DNA of 34,226 bases, from contig DJMJ01000038.1 of the NCBI GenBank assembly GCA_002435325.1, forward strand, positions 1 to 34,226, written 5' to 3'. The position numbers and the translations under genes were made by a program. The stretch's first letter is position 1; the number at the start of each line of letters is the position of its first letter. The notes below the pieces were generated by a model, which searched no databases, was not told where the DNA came from, and was given only the letters and a program-made list of their open reading frames with translations. The DNA comes from Nitrospira sp. UBA6493 (GTDB lineage: Bacteria; Nitrospirota; Nitrospiria; Nitrospirales; Nitrospiraceae). Below are positions 22,381-30,881 of the stretch, in pieces.

Positions 22381-22882
22381 GCTGACGGTTCCGCTGACGC
22401 TGGGATTTCGGAAGCTTTCGAGGATTGCCTTTTTTCTCCGGGCCTCGACGAGGCGCCGCGTCCTCTCCGGGATCTAATTCCTTCCCCTTCACCGCGCCCG
22501 ATGAGCCGGAACTCCCTGCCAGCTTGCCCATAAACAGCGCAGCAGTCAGCGTCATCGCCCCATGGGCTTTGGCCGTCGCCATGATCTCATGGTCTGAACT
22601 GACTACGGCGCAGTCTGAGCCATATTCGCGTACCAGGCGCTGGATCACTTGATCGGCGCTCTCTCCCCGCCGCGAATAGACAACCTGCACACCCGCCCGA
22701 TGTTCGCGCTGTTCCACCGGATGGCCCTGCTGCCACCCGTCGAATACCACCGTCAAGGCATGCCCTTTTCGATGCCGATAGGCCGCCAAATCTTGCAGGA
22801 GAGATTCCCGGGCCATCTCCGATCTAGACAAGACGCTCACTCCAAGAAGGTTGTAGCCATCGATGATGAGGTGAGTGGCCAT
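22367..22882 (-). CDS. NYN-domain RNase, YacP/Rae1 family
   Basis: The 171-residue protein has an NYN (PIN-like) nuclease domain opening with LIIDGYNLLG (Asp8), then TVVFDGWQ and YSRRGESADQVIQRLV, and the acidic VVSSDHEIMATA segment, all typical of YacP (DUF901). In B. subtilis the relative Rae1 cleaves mRNA in the ribosomal A site. The C-terminal 25 residues are strongly basic (KKGNPRKLPKSQRQRNRQLK), fitting RNA or ribosome binding. In Firmicutes yacP lies in one cluster with yacL, ispD, ispF and cysE, all of which are present about 2.5-6 kb downstream here on the same strand. Its 3' end overlaps tatD. Confidence 0.9.
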   Translation of the reverse strand: MATHLIIDGYNLLGVSVLSRSEMARESLLQDLAAYRHRKGHALTVVFDGWQQGHPVEQREHRAGVQVVYSRRGESADQVIQRLVREYGSDCAVVSSDHEIMATAKAHGAMTLTAALFMGKLAGSSGSSGAVKGKELDPGEDAAPRRGPEKKGNPRKLPKSQRQRNRQLKRF

Positions 22883-22946
22883 GAGGTCTTCACGCTACCG
22901 GGAAGATTTCGCCCCTGTCAATGCGCAGCACCACCTGCACAAACCC

Positions 22947-22975
22947 TTGACAAGCAGGGAGACATCTGAGAATAG
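22947..22975 (+). promoter_or_regulatory. Weak candidate promoter for the amidase-truA unit
   Basis: A perfect TTGACA (22947-22952) precedes the amidase gene, but the -10 position 17 bases later reads only GAATAG. A 6-bp inverted repeat, CAGGGA (22955-22960) and TCCCTG (22982-22987), spans the expected start site. Confidence 0.3.
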
Positions 22976-23004
22976 TTTTTATCCCTGACAGCCTTGGTAG
23001 GAAT

Positions 23005-24258
23005 ATGCGACTACGGTCTTTCCTCTCGACCCACATTTTGCTGCTGAGCGGCTTGTTCTGCGCTCTGATTCTTCCCTTAGTCTCCCTCTCCACGGACTGT
23101 GCGTTTGCCGCTGCCTCGGATAAGCCGTCCCATCGCCCGAAGAACAACAAAACAAAGGGCACTCCGGCATCGCTGATGCCCGCCACCGTTCAGAATATCC
23201 GCGTCTTTTCGACTCCTGCGCGCACCAGACTTGTGTTCGACCTGGATCGGCACACCAAAGTTATCGAACACCGCCCCTCGTCTTCCAATGACATCCTGCT
23301 TTCTTTGCCGAATGCGACCATGAGCCAATCCGCCCGCTCAAGACTCGAGCGGGGCGTCGTGCCGGCCCCCTTTGTCATTACCCAAGATGACGCCCGGACG
23401 ATCACCGTCGCGCTCCCGACCGAAACCATCGGCCGATATAAACACTTTGCGCTCGAAAATCCTCCCCGGCTCGTGGTGGATGTGACACCCGGCATCACGG
23501 CTCCCGATGCTCAATCGATAACCAATGCCGCGCCGGCTGAGCCGCCGGCCCAACCGGCCATGCCACAGGCGAAGCCCTACAAGACCATCGTGCTGGATGC
23601 CGGACATGGGGGCAAGGATCCCGGCGCGCGCGGGCTTCGCGGCACCGAAGAAAAAGACATCACGCTTAAAGTCGCCCTGACCCTTCGCGATCTGCTCAGC
23701 AAACAGCCGGGCGTGCGCGTGCTGATGACACGCGACCAGGACGTCTTTGTTGAGTTGGAAGAACGCGCCAAGTTCGCCAACAGCCATGAGGCCGACCTGT
23801 TCGTTTCTATCCACGTGAACTCTCACCCCTCCCGCGCTGTCAAAGGCATTGAGATCTACCATTTCGGTCAAGCCAAGGATCAACGGGCCCTGGAAGTGGC
23901 CGCTCGAGAAAATGGCACCCCCCTTAACAGCACCGGCGTGGGATGGGAATATCTCGTCGCCGACCTGCTCACGACCAAAAAGATCGAAGAGTCGCTGGAA
24001 CTGGCCTGGACCACAAAGGAATCCATGGTCGCCCGCATGAATGGCCATTATGAGGTCAACGACCACGGGGTCAAGACGGCGCCATTTTACGTCCTTCGCT
24101 ATACCAGCATGCCCAGCATCCTGGCCGAAATCGCGTACATCTCCAATCCCTCGGAAGAAACACTCCTGCGCAAGAGTACCTTTGTCCGCGATGTGGCCGA
24201 ATCACTCTTGAATGGGGTGAAATCATTCCTGGCCTCCGGCAAACCGACAGCCCGATAA
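23005..24258 (+). CDS. amiC: N-acetylmuramoyl-L-alanine amidase with AMIN domain
   Basis: The enzyme cleaves the amide bond between MurNAc and the stem peptide during daughter-cell separation in the periplasm. The 417-residue protein has a signal peptide (to about residue 36, DCAFAAA), an AMIN septal-targeting domain (about 58-160) and an Amidase_3 zinc domain (192-410). Zinc ligands are His201 (DAGHGG), Glu216 and His270 (SIHVNS), and the catalytic Glu375 lies in LAEIAYISN. The single LPALLE-free architecture matches AmiC/AmiB. The start has TAGGA five bases upstream. truA follows after 28 bases, so the two are likely co-transcribed. Assignment to AmiC rather than AmiB is by layout only. Confidence 0.93.
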   Translation: MRLRSFLSTHILLLSGLFCALILPLVSLSTDCAFAAASDKPSHRPKNNKTKGTPASLMPATVQNIRVFSTPARTRLVFDLDRHTKVIEHRPSSSNDILLSLPNATMSQSARSRLERGVVPAPFVITQDDARTITVALPTETIGRYKHFALENPPRLVVDVTPGITAPDAQSITNAAPAEPPAQPAMPQAKPYKTIVLDAGHGGKDPGARGLRGTEEKDITLKVALTLRDLLSKQPGVRVLMTRDQDVFVELEERAKFANSHEADLFVSIHVNSHPSRAVKGIEIYHFGQAKDQRALEVAARENGTPLNSTGVGWEYLVADLLTTKKIEESLELAWTTKESMVARMNGHYEVNDHGVKTAPFYVLRYTSMPSILAEIAYISNPSEETLLRKSTFVRDVAESLLNGVKSFLASGKPTAR

Positions 24259-24286
24259 TCCACACCGAGCTCCATCAGGCCGCTCC

Positions 24287-25021
24287 ATGCCGACCATCAA
24301 GCTGACATTGGAATACGAGGGCACCCTGTATGCGGGCTGGCAGCGCCAGCTCAACCAACCCACGATCCAGGAAGCGGTTGAGACGGCAATCAAGAATGTG
24401 ACCCAACAAACTGTCTCGGTCGTAGCAGCCGGACGCACCGATGCCGGCGTCCATGCGCTGGGACAAGTGGCCAGCTTCCGGATCGAGCGTGAGATGACGC
24501 CCTACGAATGGACCAGAGCGCTCAATGCCCATCTCCCTCCCGATATCTCTGTCCGTTCCGTGGAATTACCTTCAGCCGATTTCCATGCCCGCCACAAGGC
24601 CAAAGGGAAACTCTACCGATACCGCATTCTGAATCGCTCCGAACGCCCAGCGCTCGAACGGCTGGGAACGTGGCATGTCCACAGGCCGTTAGATGAGCAT
24701 GCGATGACCGAGTCGGCGGCCCACCTGATCGGAGTGCACGACTGCTCCTCGTTCGAAACGCAGCCCACCGAAAACGAAGATCCGATCTGCCACATCCAGC
24801 AGCTCACCATCATCCGCGTGGGCCACGCACTTCGCATCGATATCTATGCCAACCGGTTTCTCAAGCAGATGGTCCGGAGCATTGTCGGCACTCTGGCTGA
24901 AGTCGGGACAGGAAGACGCCCGGCAGCCAGTATGCAAGACATCCTCGACGCCCGTGATCGCTCAATGGCCGGAAAAACCGCCCCACCCCAGGGGCTCTAT
25001 CTTGTACGGGTAGACTACTAA
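24287..25021 (+). CDS. truA: tRNA pseudouridine(38-40) synthase
   Basis: TruA isomerises uridines 38-40 in the anticodon stem-loop of many tRNAs. At 244 residues it is slightly shorter than E. coli TruA (270). The catalytic Asp52 lies in AGRTDAGVHALGQV, and FHARHKAKGKLYRYRI and DIYANRFLKQMVRSIVG are standard family segments. The start ATG is followed by PTIKLTLEYEGTLYAGWQ, aligning with the family N terminus, so the start is secure despite a weak Shine-Dalgarno region. It lies 28 bases after the amidase stop and 68 bases before the PsiF-repeat gene, which appears to have its own promoter. Confidence 0.96.
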   Translation: MPTIKLTLEYEGTLYAGWQRQLNQPTIQEAVETAIKNVTQQTVSVVAAGRTDAGVHALGQVASFRIEREMTPYEWTRALNAHLPPDISVRSVELPSADFHARHKAKGKLYRYRILNRSERPALERLGTWHVHRPLDEHAMTESAAHLIGVHDCSSFETQPTENEDPICHIQQLTIIRVGHALRIDIYANRFLKQMVRSIVGTLAEVGTGRRPAASMQDILDARDRSMAGKTAPPQGLYLVRVDY

Positions 25022-25040
25022 AGACAGTTTCCTATCATTT

Positions 25041-25049
25041 TGCTATAGT
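25041..25049 (+). promoter_or_regulatory. Extended -10 promoter for the PsiF-repeat gene
   Basis: TGCTATAGT is an extended -10 element (TGn followed by TATAGT, five of six). No clear -35 box is seen, as is common for extended -10 promoters. The predicted start is about 35 bases before the ATG at 25090. Confidence 0.45.
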
Positions 25050-25089
25050 CGGCCCGGTTCCCCACCCCCTTTCTGAAAGGAGATCGGTG

Positions 25090-25401
25090 ATGAAGATTGC
25101 CAGCATGATAGCCCTGTCGCTGTTTCTGGCCGTGATGGGTCTGGCTCCCATGGACAGCGAGGCCGCAGAGCAACAGAACAAGATGAAGGCCTGCAACGAG
25201 CAAGCGAATGCGAAGGGGTTTGGAGAAGGGAAAGGCGAAGAGCGGAAGGCGTTTATGCAGGAGTGCCTCTCAGCGAAGCCGGTCAAGGATGGGAAAACGG
25301 CTCAGCAGGAGAAGATGAAGACGTGCAATAAAGAGGCGGGGGAAAAACAACTGAAGGGTGACGAGCGGAAGAAATTCATGAGCACCTGCCTATCGAACTA
25401 G
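25090..25401 (+). CDS. PsiF-repeat periplasmic protein
   Basis: The 103-residue protein has a signal peptide (to about DSEA, residue 25) and two PsiF repeats: KMKACNEQANAKGF...RKAFMQECLS and KMKTCNKEAGEKQL...RKKFMSTCLS, each with a spaced Cys pair likely to form a disulfide in the periplasm. E. coli PsiF is induced by phosphate starvation, but its function is unknown. The ATG at 25090 is chosen over the adjacent GTG because AAAGGAG (25076-25082) then sits seven bases before it, and it is a strong ribosome-binding site. The TAG stop is shared, as part of the palindrome CTAG, with the stop of convergent cysE. Confidence 0.88.
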   Translation: MKIASMIALSLFLAVMGLAPMDSEAAEQQNKMKACNEQANAKGFGEGKGEERKAFMQECLSAKPVKDGKTAQQEKMKTCNKEAGEKQLKGDERKKFMSTCLSN

Positions 25402-26048
25402 AACGGGAGTTGGGAATCACGCTGATCGAGTTTTTTACGCAACTCGATCAACTCCTGCTCAAGCGCGGCAAACCGGTCGTTGATGGGATCGGGAAGGTTC
25501 GTTTGATCCATCGTCACATCGGGAAGCCGCTCGCCCTGTGTCTTGATGACGCGGGCCGGCACGCCGATGACGGTGGAGTTGGGCGGGACGGTTTTGATGA
25601 CGACCGAATTCGCGCCGATTTTGACGTTGTCGCCGATTTTGATACCACCGAGGATCTTAGCGCCGGCCCCGACCACCACATGATTACCCAGCGTCGGATG
25701 CCGCTTGCCGCGCTCTTTACCAGTGCCGCCAAGCGTGACGCCTTGGAAAAGCGTGACGTAATCGCCGATTTCGGCTGTCTCGCCGACCACAACTCCCATG
25801 CCATGATCAATGAAAAACCCCGTGCCGATTGTAGCGGAAGGATGAATTTCAATGCCGGTGAGCCAACGGGCCAGTTGAGAGAGGGCTCGAGGAAAGAACG
25901 GCACTCCCTGAATCTTGAGCCAGTGGGCAATCCGATAGAATAGCAACGCATGAAATCCGGCATAGGTCAGAATGACCTCCATGCGGCTGGTGGCCGCAGG
26001 GTCCCGGTCGAAAATGGCTTGTAGATCTTGTCGTATGGCCTTGAACAT
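25398..26048 (-). CDS. cysE: Serine O-acetyltransferase
   Basis: CysE makes O-acetylserine from serine and acetyl-CoA, the first step of cysteine synthesis. At 216 residues it is the short form, like B. subtilis CysE, lacking most of the extended N-terminal domain of E. coli. The left-handed beta-helix carries catalytic Asp81-His82 (FIDHGMGVVVGET), GGTGKERGKRHP with His117 at the active site, and GANSVV near 145. The C-terminal tail is charged (EQELIELRKKLDQRDSQLPF) and may bind cysteine synthase. It follows ispF by 18 bases on the same strand. Its TAG stop overlaps the PsiF-gene stop. Confidence 0.95.
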   Translation of the reverse strand: MFKAIRQDLQAIFDRDPAATSRMEVILTYAGFHALLFYRIAHWLKIQGVPFFPRALSQLARWLTGIEIHPSATIGTGFFIDHGMGVVVGETAEIGDYVTLFQGVTLGGTGKERGKRHPTLGNHVVVGAGAKILGGIKIGDNVKIGANSVVIKTVPPNSTVIGVPARVIKTQGERLPDVTMDQTNLPDPINDRFAALEQELIELRKKLDQRDSQLPF

Positions 26049-26066
26049 CGCGCTATCCTACGACGG

Positions 26067-26552
26067 TTACACCGCCTCAATCAAACAGACGGCGTGGGCC
26101 TGCATGCCTTCCTCTCGCCCCACCGCGTCCAAGCCTTCTCCGCTTTTCACTTTCACATTCACGAGATCGGCGTCGATCCCCATGACCTGCGCCATCTGCT
26201 TCTGCATGGCGGAAAGAAAGGTGCTCAACCGGGGCGCCTGGGCCACAATAATCGTATCGACATTGAGGACGCGATAGCCCTTCTTCGTGAGCTTGCCCAT
26301 GACATCTTCCAATAACTTCAAGCTGGAAATTCCCTTATACTTCTGATCGGAACTCGGATAATGACGGCCCAAGTCGCCTTCCCCCATGGCGCCGAGCAGC
26401 GCATCGCACACGGCATGCACCAGCACATCCGAATCCGAATGGCCCAACAACCCCTTGGAATGCGGCACTTCGACTCCGCCGAGAATCAATTTGCGCCCGC
26501 TGCCGAGAGGATGCACGTCATACCCGCATCCCACCCGAATTTTCGTTCCCAT
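26067..26552 (-). CDS. ispF: 2-C-methyl-D-erythritol 2,4-cyclodiphosphate synthase
   Basis: IspF forms the cyclodiphosphate in the MEP isoprenoid pathway. The 161-residue protein has the metal site Asp12, His14 (GYDVHPL) and His46 (SDVLVHA), and the usual GHSDSD and VKSGEGLDAVGREEGM segments. Its ATG shares one base with the ispD stop (TAATG), so the two are translationally coupled. Length is normal. IspD and IspF act two steps apart in the pathway and are often adjacent or fused. Confidence 0.97.
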   Translation of the reverse strand: MGTKIRVGCGYDVHPLGSGRKLILGGVEVPHSKGLLGHSDSDVLVHAVCDALLGAMGEGDLGRHYPSSDQKYKGISSLKLLEDVMGKLTKKGYRVLNVDTIIVAQAPRLSTFLSAMQKQMAQVMGIDADLVNVKVKSGEGLDAVGREEGMQAHAVCLIEAV

Positions 26553-27268
26553 TACCGACCTCCAGACTGTGCGTTCTTTCGAGCGCCTAAAATCGCTTCC
26601 CCGATGATCATATCCTCAGGCCTCGTCACCTTGATGTTTTCCCCACTCCCCTCGACTACGACCACGGGATGGCCGGCCCATTCAAACAGAAAGGCATCGT
26701 CCGTGGCATGGACTTTTTCCGCATGCGCCTTCCTGTGTATCTCTTGCAACCAGCTCAGGCGAAAGGCCTGAGGCGTCTGCGCCAGCCACAAGGGCTGCCG
26801 ATCGACTGTCCGTATGACGCGGTGCTCAACCCCGACCTCTTTGACGGTATCGCGCATGGGCAGGGCCACGATGGCGCCGCCTACCTCACGTGCCGCCGCC
26901 ACCACCTCGTCCAGCATGTTCACCGTCAAGAAGGGCCTCACCGCATCGTGCACGACCACGATCTCTGTATCATCCGACACATGTTCCAGCGCGTGGCGGA
27001 CGGAGTCCTGCCGTTCTTTCCCACCCGGCACCACTTTGGTGGTCTTTGAGAATCCGTAGCGAACCACGAGGTCGTTCAGACAATAGTCGAGGTCGGCTTG
27101 AGGAACGGCGAGAATGATTTCATGGATACAGGCCGCGGACTGAAGCGCACGAAGCGAATGCACGACGATCGGTTCACCGCCCAACGCCAGAAACTGCTTC
27201 GGAACAGCCCCACCCATTCGCAGCCCCTTGCCGGCTGCGGGCACGATGGCGACGACGCGATTACCCAC
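26552..27268 (-). CDS. ispD: 2-C-methyl-D-erythritol 4-phosphate cytidylyltransferase
   Basis: IspD attaches CMP to methylerythritol phosphate. The 238-residue protein starts VVAIVPAAGKGLRMGG with the nucleotide-binding loop and PKQF, and shows VVVHDAVRPF and WLAQTPQAFR further on. The start codon is GTG at 27268, overlapping the yacL stop by eight bases; family alignment leaves almost no alternative, since the conserved sheet begins at residue 5. The nearest GAGGAG lies 13 bases upstream, rather far, suggesting reinitiation after yacL translation. Confidence 0.96.
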   Translation of the reverse strand: MGNRVVAIVPAAGKGLRMGGAVPKQFLALGGEPIVVHSLRALQSAACIHEIILAVPQADLDYCLNDLVVRYGFSKTTKVVPGGKERQDSVRHALEHVSDDTEIVVVHDAVRPFLTVNMLDEVVAAAREVGGAIVALPMRDTVKEVGVEHRVIRTVDRQPLWLAQTPQAFRLSWLQEIHRKAHAEKVHATDDAFLFEWAGHPVVVVEGSGENIKVTRPEDMIIGEAILGARKNAQSGGR

Positions 27269-28286
27269 GAGCGACTTGCAACTCCTCTCGCTCGGTCTCT
27301 TCTTTCAAACGGGTGAAGATCATCCGCCCGGCTGTCGTTTGCAGCACACTGGTGACCACCACATCGACATTCCGGCCGATGCACCGGCGGGCATTATCCA
27401 CCACGATCATCGTGCCATCATCGAGATAGGCCACTCCCTGCCCGGCTTCCTTGCCTTCCTTCAACACAAACACGCGGATTGTCTCCCCTGGCAGCACAAC
27501 CGGCCGCAAGGCATTACATAATTTATTGATATTGAGCACGCGCACGCCTTGCAATTCCGCCACTTTATTCAGGTTCAAATCGTTGGTCATGATGCTGCCG
27601 CCCACCTGCTTCGCCAGCACCACCAGCTTCGCGTCGACTTCTTTCACGCTGGGGAAATCCTCATCCACGATCCGCACGTCCACATCGGCCATCTTCTGAA
27701 TCTTGTTGAGCACGTCGAGCCCGCGGCGTCCGCGCGCCCGCTTGAGCGAATCGGAAGAATCCGCAATGTGCTGCAGTTCATTCAAAATGAAATGGGGAAC
27801 GAGGAACGTACCTTCGACAAAGCCCGTCTCACAGAGATCCGCAATGCGGCCGTCGATAATCAGACTCGTGTCCAACACCTTAAGACTGGACGAACTCCAG
27901 GATAAATCCGTCGTCCGCTGTTTGGGGCCGGGAAATCGTTCTTGACCAAACCGCGCGCCCAGCACCAACCCCAAATAGGGAAACCCCAGCAAAAAAACCA
28001 ACCCGCCGATATGAAATAGAAACGTCTCCACGTCGAAAATTTCTCCGCCGACCCACTCGACCAAGCCCGTCATCAAGAGCCCTCCGGCCAGCCCGGCTGT
28101 CCCACCGACAATGATGCCGAATGAACACGTCCGTAACGCATATTCGCCAAGAATAATGAGCCCACCCGTTACCGCCCCGATCCCGAATCCGTATAACCAG
28201 AACGCTCCGCTGGCGTCCTCGGCCCTGAGAAACAAGGCCATGCCTGCCAGCGCACTGAGAAGGATGAATATGGCTCGCGATACCAT
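27261..28286 (-). CDS. PIN-TRAM domain membrane protein, YacL family
   Basis: The 341-residue protein has four N-terminal hydrophobic segments (to about residue 120), then a PIN nuclease-like domain starting VLDTSLIIDGRIADL with conserved acidic residues and RRGLDVLNKIQ, MTNDLNLN, and a C-terminal TRAM domain (about 270-325) of the RNA-binding type. This is the YacL family, of uncertain RNase or c-di-AMP-related function. The ATG at 28286 is chosen because AGAGGAGG lies about seven bases upstream; a GTG six codons earlier lacks such a site. yacL-ispD-ispF-cysE here matches the Bacillus order, without gltX. The stop overlaps the ispD GTG. Confidence 0.93.
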   Translation of the reverse strand: MVSRAIFILLSALAGMALFLRAEDASGAFWLYGFGIGAVTGGLIILGEYALRTCSFGIIVGGTAGLAGGLLMTGLVEWVGGEIFDVETFLFHIGGLVFLLGFPYLGLVLGARFGQERFPGPKQRTTDLSWSSSSLKVLDTSLIIDGRIADLCETGFVEGTFLVPHFILNELQHIADSSDSLKRARGRRGLDVLNKIQKMADVDVRIVDEDFPSVKEVDAKLVVLAKQVGGSIMTNDLNLNKVAELQGVRVLNINKLCNALRPVVLPGETIRVFVLKEGKEAGQGVAYLDDGTMIVVDNARRCIGRNVDVVVTSVLQTTAGRMIFTRLKEETEREELQVARG

Positions 28287-28339
28287 ACCGGGCCCTCCTC
28301 TCACATGGATGCCCCTGCACGAGACACCCTCTTACCGCG

Positions 28340-29884
28340 TCATGGCCGGAGCGTCAGATAGATCGTCCGTCCCTGCCGCTTTAACAAAAGCAGCACCGCC
28401 TGATCGCTCGGAAGCTTGGCGGCGATCCGTTCATAGGCTTTCATCGACGTCACCGCTTGCCGGTTGATTTCAATAATCATATCGCCTTCTCGAACTCCGG
28501 TTTCTTCGGCCGTGCTCCCGGACTTGACCCGCACCACGACCACCCCGCGCTCACCGGACTTGATCCCATAGCGCCCGGCGACATCGTCCGTCAGATCACG
28601 CACATCCAAATCGGCCAACACCCCGGTCGGCGCGGCCGATTCCGCCGATTCCTCTTCACCGGCTTGCGCGATGGATTTAGGCTGTTCGACGATCGTCACT
28701 TCGAGCGTCTTCGGCTTCTTCTCCCGCAGAAGTTTCACCGATACTTTCTTCCCGACCTGAGTTTGCGCCACTGCGTTCCGCAGATGCGTGGGGGAATCCA
28801 TCGGCTTTCCATCATACTCCAGGATCACATCGGCCCGCTCAAATCCCGCTTTCTTGGCAGGACTCTCCTCCATCACATCGCTAACCAGCACGCCCTTGGT
28901 GTCGCTCACACCGAATTGCGCAGCCAACTCCGGCGTCAGCTCCTGGATCGACACACCCAGCCAGCCGCGGACCACTTTCCCGGTCTTCACCAGTTGATCC
29001 ATGATCGAGCGAGCCATATTGCTGGGCACTGCAAACCCGATCCCCATGTTGCCGCCGCTCTGGCTGAAGATGGCCGTATTGATGCCTGCCAGTTCGCCGC
29101 GCACATTCACCAGGGCTCCGCCGGAATTGCCCGGATTGATCGCCGCATCGGTCTGAATAAAGTCTTCATACTCGGCAATGCCCGCCGCCCGGCCCAACGC
29201 GCTGACGATGCCCAGCGTGACGGTTTGCGTCAGTCCGAAGGGATTGCCCACGGCCAACACGAACTCACCGACTTCCAGTAGATCGGAATCCGCCCAAGCC
29301 ACCGTCGGCAACCCCGTCGCCTCGATCTTCACCACGGCTACGTCCGTCTTGGGATCTGTTCCGATGAGCTTGGCTTTGAACTCGCGTTTATCCGACAAGG
29401 TGACGCGAATCTCATCGGCCTTGCCGACCACGTGATTGTTCGTGATGATAAACCCGTTCGACTCGACGATGACGCCCGACCCCAGGCCCCGCTCCTTACG
29501 TTCTTTCTGCTGGGGCTGCTGCTGTTCGAAGCGGCGGAAGAATTCATCCCCAAAAAACTTGCGGAAGAACGGATCGTCGAGCGGCGAGGCATGCGAACCT
29601 TCCACCTTGCCGATCTTGGTCGCATAAATATTGACAACCGCCGGCTTGACGGCCTTGGCAATTTCCACAAAGCTTTGGGTCCCCATCCCCGGCAAAATCG
29701 GCTGCGGAGCCGTGGAAACGGGTCTCACCTGAGGAGGGACGCTATCGGGGACGGCATGACCCGTCGGCAACCAGCCTAAATCTGACGCAACCAAAAACCC
29801 GATCATCATTCCGGCGGCAAGCAACACCGCTGTCACGATCCAACGACGACCCGATTGTGGCGACTGATAATGACGGTCCATCAT
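28340..29884 (-). CDS. Periplasmic serine protease/chaperone, HtrA (DegP-like)
   Basis: HtrA proteases degrade misfolded envelope proteins. The 514-residue protein has an N-terminal signal anchor (residues 14-34), a trypsin-like domain with the triad His151 (TNNHVVG), Asp181 (KTDVAVV) and Ser254 (NPGNSGGALVN), then two PDZ domains (about 295-385 and 420-510). A Gln-rich surface loop lies near residues 120-130 (EQQQPQQKERKER) in the LA-loop position of DegP. It may be membrane-anchored like DegS, but two PDZ domains favour DegP/DegQ. ATGATG starts the gene. It lies between the class I aldolase gene (36-base gap) and yacL (53-base gap). Confidence 0.95.
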   Translation of the reverse strand: MMDRHYQSPQSGRRWIVTAVLLAAGMMIGFLVASDLGWLPTGHAVPDSVPPQVRPVSTAPQPILPGMGTQSFVEIAKAVKPAVVNIYATKIGKVEGSHASPLDDPFFRKFFGDEFFRRFEQQQPQQKERKERGLGSGVIVESNGFIITNNHVVGKADEIRVTLSDKREFKAKLIGTDPKTDVAVVKIEATGLPTVAWADSDLLEVGEFVLAVGNPFGLTQTVTLGIVSALGRAAGIAEYEDFIQTDAAINPGNSGGALVNVRGELAGINTAIFSQSGGNMGIGFAVPSNMARSIMDQLVKTGKVVRGWLGVSIQELTPELAAQFGVSDTKGVLVSDVMEESPAKKAGFERADVILEYDGKPMDSPTHLRNAVAQTQVGKKVSVKLLREKKPKTLEVTIVEQPKSIAQAGEEESAESAAPTGVLADLDVRDLTDDVAGRYGIKSGERGVVVVRVKSGSTAEETGVREGDMIIEINRQAVTSMKAYERIAAKLPSDQAVLLLLKRQGRTIYLTLRP

Positions 29885-29920
29885 ATCCCTGCCTCTCGAT
29901 TGCCCGGAAACCTGGTGCCC

Positions 29921-30844
29921 CTATTGAATCTCCCCGGCATAAATACGCATGATCGTATGCAGGAACTTGACGGCCTCGACCTTGGGGCGCTGGAAAGAAT
30001 TGCGCCCGATGATGCTGCCGAACCCTCCGCCGTCCCGAATCGCCCGTGCTTCATCAAAGACATTCTTATCCTCGCTCTTCGCGCCGCCTGAGAAAATGAC
30101 GATCCGGCGGCCGTCGAAGGAACTCTGCACCACATGTTTCACCCGCTCGGCCAAGGTCTTGATGGGAATCTGGGTCGCTTCGTAGACTTTTTTGGCGGCA
30201 GCTTGCTCCAGGTGCGCGGTGGGCAACTTCACCTTGATGATGTGCGCGCCCAATTGCGCCGCAATCTGCGCCGCGTAGGCCCCGACATCGATCGCGGTCT
30301 CACCTTCTTTGCTGAGCGAGGAGCCTCGGGGATAGGACCAAACGACGACGGCCAGACCGGACGCCTTAGCTTCTTCCGTGATGGCACGCAATTGTTCATA
30401 CATGGTCTGGCAATGGGCCGAACCCGGATAAATCGTAAACCCCACCGCAACACAGCCTAACCGCAAGGCATCCCGCACGCTGCTCGTCACCGACGGCAAC
30501 GGATCCTTCTCGTCATGCAACACGTCGTGATTGTTCAATTTCAAAATCAGCGGAATCTGCCCCGCAAAGTGGCTAGCCCCCGCTTCGAGGAATCCCAACG
30601 GCGCCGCATAGGCATTGCACCCAGCGTCAATACCCAGTTGAAAATGATAGTGCGGGTTGTAGCCAGCGGGATTCGGCGCAAAGCTACGCGCCGGGCCATG
30701 CTCAAACCCCTGGTCAACAGGGAGAATGACGAGCTTGCCGGTTCCTGCTAATTTGCCATGCCGCAGCATGCGCGCCAGATTCGCCTTGGTGCCTGCATTG
30801 TCGCTTTCGTACCAGCTCAGAATTTCCTGCACCCGATCTGCCAT
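29921..30844 (-). CDS. Class I fructose-bisphosphate aldolase, DhnA/FbaB type
   Basis: The enzyme reversibly joins dihydroxyacetone phosphate and glyceraldehyde-3-phosphate. The 307-residue protein shows VDQGFEHGP near 43-51, KLNNHDVLHDEKD near 102-114, VWSYPRG at 168-174 and IKVKLPTAH with the probable Schiff-base lysine (Lys204 or Lys206). It then has IFSGGAKSED and GGGFGSIIGRNSFQRP for phosphate binding. This is the DhnA (archaeal-type) class I family rather than the class II zinc enzyme. The start has GGGAGGAG five bases upstream. It directly follows fbp by 37 bases, which fits a gluconeogenic fbp-fba pair in an autotroph. Assignment to aldolase rather than a related DhnA enzyme is strong from length and motifs. 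Confidence 0.92.
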   Translation of the reverse strand: MADRVQEILSWYESDNAGTKANLARMLRHGKLAGTGKLVILPVDQGFEHGPARSFAPNPAGYNPHYHFQLGIDAGCNAYAAPLGFLEAGASHFAGQIPLILKLNNHDVLHDEKDPLPSVTSSVRDALRLGCVAVGFTIYPGSAHCQTMYEQLRAITEEAKASGLAVVVWSYPRGSSLSKEGETAIDVGAYAAQIAAQLGAHIIKVKLPTAHLEQAAAKKVYEATQIPIKTLAERVKHVVQSSFDGRRIVIFSGGAKSEDKNVFDEARAIRDGGGFGSIIGRNSFQRPKVEAVKFLHTIMRIYAGEIQ

Positions 30845-30881
30845 CTCGCTCCTCCCGAACAGAATAACGTGAATGACGCCG

